In this document: positions 45,496-53,544 of the stretch, piece by piece
Layout: every line of letters begins with the position of its first letter
How positions within the stretch are numbered: the stretch's first letter is position 1
DNA from: Candidatus Stoquefichus sp. SB1
GTDB taxonomy: Bacteria > Bacillota_I > Bacilli_A > Erysipelotrichales > Coprobacillaceae
Direction of reading: 5' to 3'
Assembly (NCBI RefSeq): GCF_001244545.1
Contig: NZ_LN852695.1
Span: forward strand, 713,158-777,157
Length of the DNA stretch: 64,000 nt
Notes under the pieces: model-generated
Told to the model about the DNA's origin: nothing
The model's database searches: none
Seen by the model: the letters and a program-made list of their open reading frames with translations, nothing else
Position numbers and translations under genes: made by a program

Positions 45496-45969
45496 ATGAA
45501 AAAATTAGGAGTATTATTGCTTGTATTATGTTTATGGGGATGCAATCAACAAACAGTATCAAAACCAAGCAAAGCAAATACAGAGATATATCAATAGTTA
45601 ATGAATAATATAAAAATAACAATGCCATCAGATGTCTATAATGCTTTAAAGAATAAGGAAATTTATATAAAAGTAAACAATACTTTTTTAATTGCTAATG
45701 ACAAAGAAAATCCAACACTCAGATTAGATTTTACTTATCAGGATGGTAAACTTGTTCAATATGTAAGTAAAAAATATGGTTTTGTTGATAATATGAAAGA
45801 TGACAAGATAAATGAAGAAAATGCTAAAACTTTGATTCAATTATTTGCTATGACTTTCTTTAACCAAGAAGTTGCTTTATCAAAAATCACACCATTAAGC
45901 GGTTATGAAACAGAAAACTATATGATATTTGAAGATATTCACAAGGTGATGTTTATCTTGTTCGGTTAA
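45496..45969 (+). pseudogene. Small lipoprotein gene interrupted by one in-frame TAG
   Basis: From ATG 45496 the frame gives a lipoprotein signal (MKKLGVLLLVLCLWGC, lipid on the Cys), a Lys/Ser linker to ...EIYQ, then TAG at 45595-45597. The same frame continues open for another 123 codons to 45969 (LMNNIKITMPSDVYNALKNK and on), a beta-rich extracellular domain with no other defect. One base change, for example CAG or AAG to TAG, would explain it. No strong RBS precedes the ATG (AGTGAATTG). It is either a fresh pseudogene or a real read-through case. An internal ATG at 45601 could make a signal-less protein. Confidence 0.75.
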
Positions 45970-46253
45970 ATAAAAATATGATTATAAAATATATAAATAA
46001 TAGTGAAGTTGTTTAGCGCTTGTTATGAATATCATAAAAATTGTAACAACTATAATGTAATTAACAAAATAGATGATATTTTGATACAAGTTATAATTCA
46101 TAAGTTGCCCCAAAATATGAATGATATGAAACTATGTCAAGTTCTTTTGGAATTCATAGATATAGTGTTGGGAATATGATTTCTATTATGATGATGGAGG
46201 AGTGATTGGTATGAGGCATAAATCTAAAAGTATAGGGAAAAGAGGGGAATAAT
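45970..46253. other. Intergenic region before the peptide and sensor-like genes
   Basis: AT-rich with no long ORF. Only the 13-codon micro-ORF at 46211 stands out at the right end. There is no obvious T-tailed hairpin in the first 230 bases. Confidence 0.5.
46211..46252 (+). CDS. 13-codon micro-ORF (possible signal or leader peptide)
   Basis: ATG 46211 is preceded by GGAGGAGTGATTGGT, one of the best RBS sequences in the area, and reads MRHKSKSIGKRGE then TAA. The stop is one base from the ATG of the membrane protein at 46254, whose own RBS (AGAGGGG) lies in the end of this frame. It could be a signalling peptide, a leader controlling the next gene, or a decayed remnant. Evidence is only the RBS and position. 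Confidence 0.25.
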   Translation: MRHKSKSIGKRGE

Positions 46254-46841
46254 ATGTATAATTATCAGTATTGGATTGTTTTAGAAAGAGTAGTAACAGA
46301 TATAATGATTATGACTTTACTATTAAAAACAAAAACTATAGACTATAGAAAAAAATATGGAATTTATATAATCTTATTATACTTTTTGACAACTGTCATA
46401 TTGAGTTTAATGCAAAGTCAAATATGGTATTGTTTGTATTTTGTTTTAGATATAGTTATGGTGCTATATATGACTAATAAAAGTAAAAGGGGTGTATATT
46501 GTATTCTTGTTTTTAATATACTTATCGAGTTATTAAATTATATTTTTATGTATTATGGATTTATTTATCCAATCCATAATATATTCTTGTATTTAGGACC
46601 GGTATGCATAAGTTTTGTATTATTTATGATTTTATATTATGTGCTTAGGAATAAAAATGATATTTTTAATAAATTAAATTTCATATTTAATACTGTCTTT
46701 CTTCTGATATGGATAATTTTTACAAAAATTATTTTTCGATATACAATATATGATTTAGGAATGATTTATTACATTTTACTTGTCATTATTTTCTGGTCAG
46801 TAATTAATATCACCTTATCTCATATAGAAAAGAAAATATAA
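46254..46841 (+). CDS. Six-TM membrane protein resembling a sensor-kinase membrane domain
   Basis: 195 aa, nearly all hydrophobic, with about six TM segments and no soluble domain. The size and spacing resemble the N-terminal half of AgrC-type GHKL histidine kinases. The chain ends (LSHIEKKI) about where the coiled-coil and kinase would begin. No kinase frame follows. It may be a truncated sensor, an immunity protein or a transporter accessory. Assignment is tentative. Confidence 0.5.
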   Translation: MYNYQYWIVLERVVTDIMIMTLLLKTKTIDYRKKYGIYIILLYFLTTVILSLMQSQIWYCLYFVLDIVMVLYMTNKSKRGVYCILVFNILIELLNYIFMYYGFIYPIHNIFLYLGPVCISFVLFMILYYVLRNKNDIFNKLNFIFNTVFLLIWIIFTKIIFRYTIYDLGMIYYILLVIIFWSVINITLSHIEKKI

Positions 46842-47229
46842 TTACTATAAATAATATACATGTTTGATCTTTTAATTAGTGAACATAATGCTAGGATTCA
46901 TAAAGATTTCAATATATCCTCACTTAATGATAAATGACAGTATTTCCTATTGTGATTTAATTGATCAATATATTGTATCAATAAAACCAGTGCGTCAATG
47001 GATGGCGAAGGTCAATCAATCCATAGGTTTTTGTATTGTTGTTTTTGTGTTAAGATAAATAAGAAAAAATTATTAACTTTATCATTAATTATAGTTATAG
47101 AAACTCAAAGGTATGTGATATATCAAATAATAAATCAGAGTAAACATAGATATTATAAAATAAATTATTTGGGATATAGAATAGTGATAATAAGGTATTG
47201 TAATGATTCTAATGAAAGGAGTATTTGAT
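46842..47229. other. Gene-free stretch containing the ddl relic
   Basis: Besides the ddl fragment I see no credible gene. The open frame 46998-47228 has no RBS and an unlikely composition. RBS GAAAGGAG for the next gene lies at about 47213. Confidence 0.5.
46887..46983 (+). pseudogene. Decayed fragment of the ddl 3' end
   Basis: It aligns without gaps to ddl 45277-45373 at a constant offset of 1610. By my count 64 of the first 80 aligned bases are identical. The frame still reads GFIKISIYPHLM and SYCDLIDQY against GFTKISMYPQLM and PYCDLIDQL of Ddl. No upstream ddl sequence is nearby. It is a relic of a second ddl copy or of a segmental duplication. Confidence 0.75.
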
Positions 47230-49359
47230 ATGAAGATAAAAAAATTTCTGATGTTTTTAACTTGTATATTAGCGGTAGTTATGTCGTTTTTTACATATAA
47301 GTATCAAAATTTAAGCTATTATTATAGATATAGTTCGTACAATGATTATATAACGTCTATTGAAGAAAAAGAAGTTATACCAATATGGGTTGAATTAATT
47401 GATCAAGATAAGAGTGCTGTTACAGATTTATTAATAAAAATGACAGAATTTTCTTTAGAAAATAATACTGACTATGTAATTGTGAAAAATGTTCATGAAG
47501 ATTTTACAACAAACATAGATAAATTTTATTTATATGCACATCATGAGAATTTATATAATGATTTTAAAAATCGTGGTGTTAGTGAACTGGATTTTACTTC
47601 AATTCAACGACAGGGATACTATACAACAGATACAAGTGATAAAGATGCAACTGGTATTATTCATATCTTAGATAATCAGATTTTTAATCAACATAAATCT
47701 CATTCGCAATTTTTACCAGTTTTGCAAAGTGTTGATGAAATATATCAACAACAAAACTTTTATGTTTATTTTTATTCAGATAATGCAGCTGCTTTTACTT
47801 TAAAGATTGACGATTGGTTAAAAAATAATTATTCTGGGAAACTCCAATATATTAATGATATAGATCATTATCATGGTGCCGAATTAAATAGTTTTTCTGA
47901 AGAGAGTATGATGAAACTAAATAATATTTTAATTTGTATTGGTTTGGCATATGTTGTTTACTATATTATTTATTTTATGAAACAAAGAAAAAAATTTATG
48001 ATTCAAAGAATGTATGGAAAAAGTATTTTGACTATTTTTTTAAAAGAATGTACTCAAACATTTATATTGACATTGGTGTTGTTTAATTTATGTTTATATA
48101 TAAGTAATTATATGATAAGTCATTATCAAACTTTTCAAGATACTGAATTAAGATATATGCTTTATACAATGAGTTTAAGTATGGTTATAGGATTGTGTGT
48201 AGTTGGTATTTTACTGTATTTATTTATGATGAAATCAACTTCACTTAAAGAATTAAAGAGTGGTACGTCCTATAAGAAAAATTTATTTATAACTATGGCT
48301 TTAAAAGTTATTGTTATTACATTTATGTCAACTCCATTTATTACTTCATTTTCTAGTTTTATAACAAGTTCAAAAGAAGGTTATTTTTTGAATAAAAATT
48401 ATGATTTAGTTGCTAAAAATTATTATCTTGATGGATCATTTGATGAAACTGAAAACAATCAAAAAGTGATGGAATATTATCTTAATAATGAAGGAATGTA
48501 TTGTGATTTTATGACTGGTTATTCACAACAGTATGAATTTTTAAAGGAAACATTTCCTGAGGTGGATCAGGAACAGCTTAAAGAAAGCAGTGTGAATTAT
48601 CCTGTAATTTATGCAAATCAAAATTATATATTACATCAAAATAAAATATATGATACTCAAAATCAGGAAGTAGATTTAAATCAATATTCAACTGATGTTT
48701 TATTAGTTCCCTCAAAATATATGGCTGAAGAATTAGAAAAGAGTATGTTAAGTTCGCAGGTTTCCATTGTAGAAATAAAAAATCCGGGTACGTTTATTAA
48801 TTTTTTTGGTATAGAACCATTTACAATAACAAATCCAGTTATCTATTTGTGCAAAAATTATAATATTAATCTTAATATGAATATGTTGTATATACCAAAG
48901 AGTATTTCTTTACAAAATATTACTGAAAATATAAAGAAATTGACGGGAGAAAATCCTGTATTAGTTGATTTAGAAAAAAGAATTGAATCTAATTTTACTG
49001 ATATTCAAAATCAAATATTAGAATTTGGAACTATTGTTATTCTTTATATGATTTTATTTGTTGGAATCATATATCAAACTGCATTTCTTTTTATTGAACA
49101 ATATAAAAAGATACTTAGTATTTTATATGTGTTTGGTAAAAATCGCTATGAACGTTATTCTTTTTTAATGATAATGAGTTTAATTTTCTATTGTATTCCA
49201 ATCATCATACAGTTATTAATGCATCAAATAACATTTTTATCAATATTATGCTTCAATATTGTTTGTATTGTGTTTGAGTGTATTTGTATATTAGTTTTTG
49301 TGAGATATTTAGAGAAAAATAGTGTGAGTGTAATATTGAAAGGAGAAGAAAAATTATGA
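47230..49359 (+). CDS. Bacteriocin-associated (DUF1430-like) membrane protein, copy 1
   Basis: I start at ATG 47230 (MKIKKFLMFL) because GAAAGGAG precedes it; 47203 is in frame but lacks an RBS. About 709 aa: one N-terminal helix, a 200-residue extracellular domain, three helices (about 235-345), a second extracellular region, and three helices at the end including the FtsX/MacB-like permease pattern. Size and layout match the 7-TM bacteriocin-associated protein family found with lactococcin-972-type ABC transporters. It overlaps its ATPase gene by 4 bases. Confidence 0.72.
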   Translation: MKIKKFLMFLTCILAVVMSFFTYKYQNLSYYYRYSSYNDYITSIEEKEVIPIWVELIDQDKSAVTDLLIKMTEFSLENNTDYVIVKNVHEDFTTNIDKFYLYAHHENLYNDFKNRGVSELDFTSIQRQGYYTTDTSDKDATGIIHILDNQIFNQHKSHSQFLPVLQSVDEIYQQQNFYVYFYSDNAAAFTLKIDDWLKNNYSGKLQYINDIDHYHGAELNSFSEESMMKLNNILICIGLAYVVYYIIYFMKQRKKFMIQRMYGKSILTIFLKECTQTFILTLVLFNLCLYISNYMISHYQTFQDTELRYMLYTMSLSMVIGLCVVGILLYLFMMKSTSLKELKSGTSYKKNLFITMALKVIVITFMSTPFITSFSSFITSSKEGYFLNKNYDLVAKNYYLDGSFDETENNQKVMEYYLNNEGMYCDFMTGYSQQYEFLKETFPEVDQEQLKESSVNYPVIYANQNYILHQNKIYDTQNQEVDLNQYSTDVLLVPSKYMAEELEKSMLSSQVSIVEIKNPGTFINFFGIEPFTITNPVIYLCKNYNINLNMNMLYIPKSISLQNITENIKKLTGENPVLVDLEKRIESNFTDIQNQILEFGTIVILYMILFVGIIYQTAFLFIEQYKKILSILYVFGKNRYERYSFLMIMSLIFYCIPIIIQLLMHQITFLSILCFNIVCIVFECICILVFVRYLEKNSVSVILKGEEKL

Positions 49360-50000
49360 GTGATGTTGTGAATGTGAAACATTTAGTAAAATCATTTGGA
49401 GAACATATTGTTTTGGACGATATTAATTTGTGTGTTAAAGAGAAAGAAATTTTTATTGTGACAGGACCCTCAGGTTGTGGAAAATCAACATTACTAAATA
49501 TAATTGGTTTACTAGATCAACCTGATAGTGGAGAAATCATATTATTTGGAAATAAAAATATTAAACCATTTTCAAAAATGGCAGAAAAAGTATTAAAGAA
49601 TAAAATAGGCTATCTTTTTCAAAATTTTGCATTATTAGAAAATGAATCAGTATATAGTAATTTAGAAATGATAATGGCTAATAAAGTGAAAAATAAGCGT
49701 GATGAAATTGCTTTGGCATTAGAGAAAGTTGGTTTAAAAGGATATGAAAAGAAAAAAGTTTATGAATGTTCTGGAGGAGAACAGCAACGTATTGCCTTAG
49801 CAAGGTTACTTTTAAAACCATGCGAGTTAATACTAGCTGATGAGCCGACAGGAAGTCTTGATCAACATAATAAAGAAGAAATTATTCAACTATTACTTAA
49901 ATTAAATGAAGAAGGAAAAACAATCATTATGGTTACTCATGATAATGAATTATTGAAATATGCGACAAATGTGTATTCGTTTTGGAATGATTCTTTTTAA
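49356..50000 (+). CDS. ABC ATPase of the DUF1430 pair, copy 1
   Basis: 214 aa. Walker A GPSGCGKSTLLNIIGLLD, signature CSGGEQQRIALARLLL, Walker B LILADEPTGSLD, as in LolD/MacB-type and lactococcin-972-group ATPases. Translation is coupled to the membrane gene (ATGA overlap). Close paralog at 52226, very similar throughout (for example NIIGLLD, YLFQN, CSGGEQQRIALARLL). Confidence 0.87.
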   Translation: MSDVVNVKHLVKSFGEHIVLDDINLCVKEKEIFIVTGPSGCGKSTLLNIIGLLDQPDSGEIILFGNKNIKPFSKMAEKVLKNKIGYLFQNFALLENESVYSNLEMIMANKVKNKRDEIALALEKVGLKGYEKKKVYECSGGEQQRIALARLLLKPCELILADEPTGSLDQHNKEEIIQLLLKLNEEGKTIIMVTHDNELLKYATNVYSFWNDSF

Positions 50001-50156
50001 TGAAAATAAAAAGATTTATTCTAATGTATTATATTTATTTAAAACGATGATATTAGAGAATATTTTGAGGAATCAATAATTATTGCTTTTATGTAGATTA
50101 TCATTCTTATGAAATGATTCTTTAATTGATAAGAGTAAGAAGAGAGGAATGAAAAC

Positions 50157-52226
50157 ATGAAAAAGATATTAATCATTTATATTGTGTTTGTTGCTTCGCT
50201 TCTTTTTTATATGTCTTATGATTCATATAATTATATGAATTGTGCAAGGATAGCTAATATAAGTAATAAAATAACAGAAGAATTATTTATATGTAATATA
50301 GATGTGGATGATTCGTTAGCTATAGCAGAAGTATTTAATACAATAAATGAGTTTGCTTATAAAGAAAACACTGAATTTGTACTAAATGAAAATATTGTTG
50401 AAGATGATGGGACAATGCTTTATAACAAGTATCTATACGCTACTGATAATCAATGGATTTATGATACAGTGAGAATGACATCAGGTCAAAAAATTGACTT
50501 TATGAAAAAAGCTACTTCACAGGATTATTTATCTTCTAATAAAAATGACAAGCAAGCAAAGGGAACATTTAGTTCTTATGACAATACTTATTTTGCTTAC
50601 GAAAATGAAGTTTACAGATTTTACAGTGCTAAATCAAGTGTTGAAAATATGAAAAGCAAATCATTTTCCGTAGATATGGTGGATGCTGAAAATGCGAATA
50701 AATTATCAGAACGACTTATTGAAAAATATGGCAATCATTTAAAATGTGAAGTCAATCATCCTTATGGCGGAAGTGAAAGTGATATATTAACTGTATATAG
50801 GTACTCAGATATTCAATTTGCATTTATATGTAGTTTTGCAATTATGGGAATTATGATGATTTGTATTATTACTAAAGATAAGCGAGAAATTCTCATTCGA
50901 AGAATGAATGGTAATAATGCATTTGGTATATGTATTCGCCTGTATTCTCAAACATTATTTGTTGATTTTGTTGTATTTGTTTTGACAATTATAATAATAT
51001 GGTGCGTGTTAATTGGAAAGTGGGATAGTTATTACATTGAACTTTTCAATGATATGAAAAGATTTTCTACATATGCTTTTTTGTCTATTCCATGTTTATT
51101 AATTTTAAGTGGAGTTTATGTTCACTATACAGTTGATATAAGAGAATTAAAAAATAATCAGTCATTAAAGGTAATGAATAATTTAAACTATCTATTTAAG
51201 ATAGGAATGAGTTTGTTTTTAATTGTGCCTTTTGTGACGAGTTTTCATGCAACCTTGCCACATATTATAAAATATCAGTATGTTCAATCAAATAAGGAAA
51301 AAATAGAACAGTATTGGCATTTTGCTTTTTCAGAGGCTTCACCAGAGGAAATGAATGAAATATATAAGAGTTGTTTATATGTTGACATGACAGATTATAG
51401 TCATATGAGCAAGATAAATGCTATTATGAAACCAGGTTATGATAGTGGTGAGGGAAATATGAGTGTACCCCTTGTTACGGTCAATGATAACTATTTAAAA
51501 GATTTTACTTTATTTGATTTAAACAATCAAAAAATTAACATTGCTTCTTTGCCTGAAAAGACAATGCTGATACCAGAGCAGTATCAGCATACAGAATTAA
51601 CACCTTCGCAAATGTATGAAGCAGAAAATAAGATCATAGTTAAGAATACAGGAACTCATTATAATTTACAGGTGAGAGAAAGCAATTATAAGCTAGATAA
51701 TCCAATTGTATTATTAATTCATGATTATAGCGGAGATGTTTCCTGGAATAATATTTATTTTAAGGCTGAAACAAAGCAAAAATATAATGAACTGCATAAT
51801 TATATACAAAGCATTACGAAAAAGTCATATAAGTTATTAAATACATCTGCTGATATAACTCATTATACAATTAGCGCTCAACAAGTCTTTACTGAACTGT
51901 TCAGTAAACTGTTCATCTATGGTTTTGTATATTTGTTATTTATATTACAGTTTATGACATTGTATATTCAGGATTGTAGAAAAGAAATGAGTATTCAATA
52001 CATGCTAGGCAAATCAAAATGGGATAGATATGGAAATATGTTTATTATTAATGTTTGTATTTATTTATGTATTATTTTATTAGGGGTATTGTGGCAGAAT
52101 ATAGCATTAAGTATGTGTTTAGAGTTTAGTGCTATCTTCTTTAGTTTTGACAGTTTGCTTATGTTTGTCTATATTAAACTGTTTGAAAAAAAGAGTATAG
52201 TTTTAAGTCTGAAAGGAGAATATTAA
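50157..52226 (+). CDS. Bacteriocin-associated (DUF1430-like) membrane protein, copy 2
   Basis: 689 aa, RBS GAGAGGAATG. Same layout as the protein at 47230: N-terminal helix, long extracellular region, helices near 220-350, another extracellular part and a C-terminal helix group ending KSIVLSLKGEY. The two chains are recognisable paralogs at the ends (FEKKSIVLSLKGEY against LEKNSVSVILKGEEKL) but diverge in the outer domains, which suggests different ligands. Confidence 0.72.
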   Translation: MKKILIIYIVFVASLLFYMSYDSYNYMNCARIANISNKITEELFICNIDVDDSLAIAEVFNTINEFAYKENTEFVLNENIVEDDGTMLYNKYLYATDNQWIYDTVRMTSGQKIDFMKKATSQDYLSSNKNDKQAKGTFSSYDNTYFAYENEVYRFYSAKSSVENMKSKSFSVDMVDAENANKLSERLIEKYGNHLKCEVNHPYGGSESDILTVYRYSDIQFAFICSFAIMGIMMICIITKDKREILIRRMNGNNAFGICIRLYSQTLFVDFVVFVLTIIIIWCVLIGKWDSYYIELFNDMKRFSTYAFLSIPCLLILSGVYVHYTVDIRELKNNQSLKVMNNLNYLFKIGMSLFLIVPFVTSFHATLPHIIKYQYVQSNKEKIEQYWHFAFSEASPEEMNEIYKSCLYVDMTDYSHMSKINAIMKPGYDSGEGNMSVPLVTVNDNYLKDFTLFDLNNQKINIASLPEKTMLIPEQYQHTELTPSQMYEAENKIIVKNTGTHYNLQVRESNYKLDNPIVLLIHDYSGDVSWNNIYFKAETKQKYNELHNYIQSITKKSYKLLNTSADITHYTISAQQVFTELFSKLFIYGFVYLLFILQFMTLYIQDCRKEMSIQYMLGKSKWDRYGNMFIINVCIYLCIILLGVLWQNIALSMCLEFSAIFFSFDSLLMFVYIKLFEKKSIVLSLKGEY

Positions 52227-52882
52227 TGGAAACAATAGTAAAATTAGAAAATATTAGTAAATCTTTTCAGGGAGTCGAAGTTTTAAAGGATTTGAATTTA
52301 ACAATTCAAAAAGGAGAGTTTGTTGCAATTATAGGAGCATCAGGTTGTGGGAAATCAACATTGTTGAATATTATCGGTTTATTAGATAAACAAGATCAAG
52401 GAGACATGACTCTATTTGGAGAAAAGAATGTTAAACCTTTTAGTCATAAAGCCGAGATGATATTAAGAGATAGGATTGGATACTTGTTTCAAAATTATGC
52501 CTTAATAGAAAATCAGACAGTTGGCTATAATCTAGAGATTGTTTTTGATCATAAGGTAAAGAAGGAAGAAAAGAAACAGAAGATTCAAGAAGCCTTGGAA
52601 AAAGTAGGTCTAAAAGGAATAGAGAATAAGAAAGTTTTTAAATGCTCAGGAGGAGAACAACAAAGAATAGCCTTAGCACGATTGTTGATTAAACCATGTG
52701 ATTTGGTTTTAGCAGATGAACCAACGGGGAATCTAGATATAGAAAATAGAGAAAAGGTCTTACAGATCCTAAAGGATTTAAATCAGCTAGGGAAAACAAT
52801 TATCTTAGTCACACATGATTTAGATGTCGCAAAGGAATGTCAGAAAGTATTTAAAATGAGCAATCATCAAATTAAATATTAA
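52226..52882 (+). CDS. ABC ATPase of the DUF1430 pair, copy 2
   Basis: 218 aa, ATG sharing a base with the preceding stop. Walker A GASGCGKSTLLNIIGLLD, signature CSGGEQQRIALARLL, Walker B LVLADEPTGNLD, H-loop VTHD. Partner of the membrane protein just upstream. Together with 49356 the two cassettes form a tandem duplication. Confidence 0.87.
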   Translation: METIVKLENISKSFQGVEVLKDLNLTIQKGEFVAIIGASGCGKSTLLNIIGLLDKQDQGDMTLFGEKNVKPFSHKAEMILRDRIGYLFQNYALIENQTVGYNLEIVFDHKVKKEEKKQKIQEALEKVGLKGIENKKVFKCSGGEQQRIALARLLIKPCDLVLADEPTGNLDIENREKVLQILKDLNQLGKTIILVTHDLDVAKECQKVFKMSNHQIKY

Positions 52883-53178
52883 AATACAATGGGATAAATA
52901 GTTCAAGTCTGGTCAAGAAAATTATTTATCCTTTTAAATTGTTTTAATGATGAATTTATAAATTGATAATCAGAAAAATGATATTCATAATATTTTATTT
53001 AAGTATAATAATATTTATCTGTTGATAGAAAATGATTTTTAAAGCAACAACAAATAGAATTTCATTTGTTATTGACATTGTTTTTATTTAAAAAGTTAGT
53101 TTTTTTATGAAAATACGAAAAAACATATAATCAATTTTACAAAACTAAAAATTCACAAACTAAAAAATAAAAATAGTG
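52883..53178. other. AT-rich intergenic region before the ilv-leu leader
   Basis: No ORF or U-tailed hairpin of good quality for the end of the ABC unit; no RNA gene seen. The leucine operon promoter lies at the right edge. Confidence 0.5.
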
Positions 53179-53207
53179 TTGACTAAAAAATGGAAAAGGT
53201 ATATGAT
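53179..53207 (+). promoter_or_regulatory. Promoter of the branched-chain amino-acid operon
   Basis: TTGACT (53179-53184), a 17-base spacer and TATGAT (53202-53207); transcription would start about 53214, giving a leader of about 330 nt before leuA that contains the T-box. Confidence 0.75.
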
Positions 53208-53260
53208 ATATCCAACAACCCTATAGTAAATACAAAGATAGGAAATAGTAGATAGTGTAA

Positions 53261-53518
53261 GATGCGTAGAGAGATTTCGGTTGGTGAAAGAAATCGTGAT
53301 GACATTATTGAACTCATCCTTGAGTGGAGCACTGAAACAGTAGGAGTAAGCTGCTACGGAACTTGCGACCGTTATCACGCTAGAGTATGAACTTAAAATA
53401 AGCGTACTTGATAAGGTTATTGCTGTGAGGCAATAATAAATATGAGGTGGAACCACGAAGTGAATAACTCTCGTCCTCTATTATGAATTTGTTTTCATAA
53501 TGAGGAGCGAGATTTTTT
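53261..53518 (+). promoter_or_regulatory. T-box riboswitch, leucine specifier
   Basis: Stem I begins GCGTAGAGAG; the distal loop region has GGTTGGTGAAAG. The specifier loop GAACTCATCC carries CTC at 53313-53315, a leucine codon. The conserved T-box AGGTGGAACCACG is at 53445-53457. A strong terminator follows: CTCTCGTCCTC...TTATGAA (from 53468) pairs with TTCATAATGAGGAGCGAG, then TTTTTT. Uncharged tRNA-Leu should favour read-through into leuA. Confidence 0.92.
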
Positions 53519-53544
53519 ATTATATAGGGATAGGAGGTAGAAAC

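Noticed and set aside
46998-47228. A 76-codon ORF just upstream of the DUF1430-like gene, considered as a possible bacteriocin precursor.
   Set aside because: No RBS, no leader or Gly-Gly motif, and no lactococcin-972-like pattern; it looks like chance reading through AT-rich DNA.
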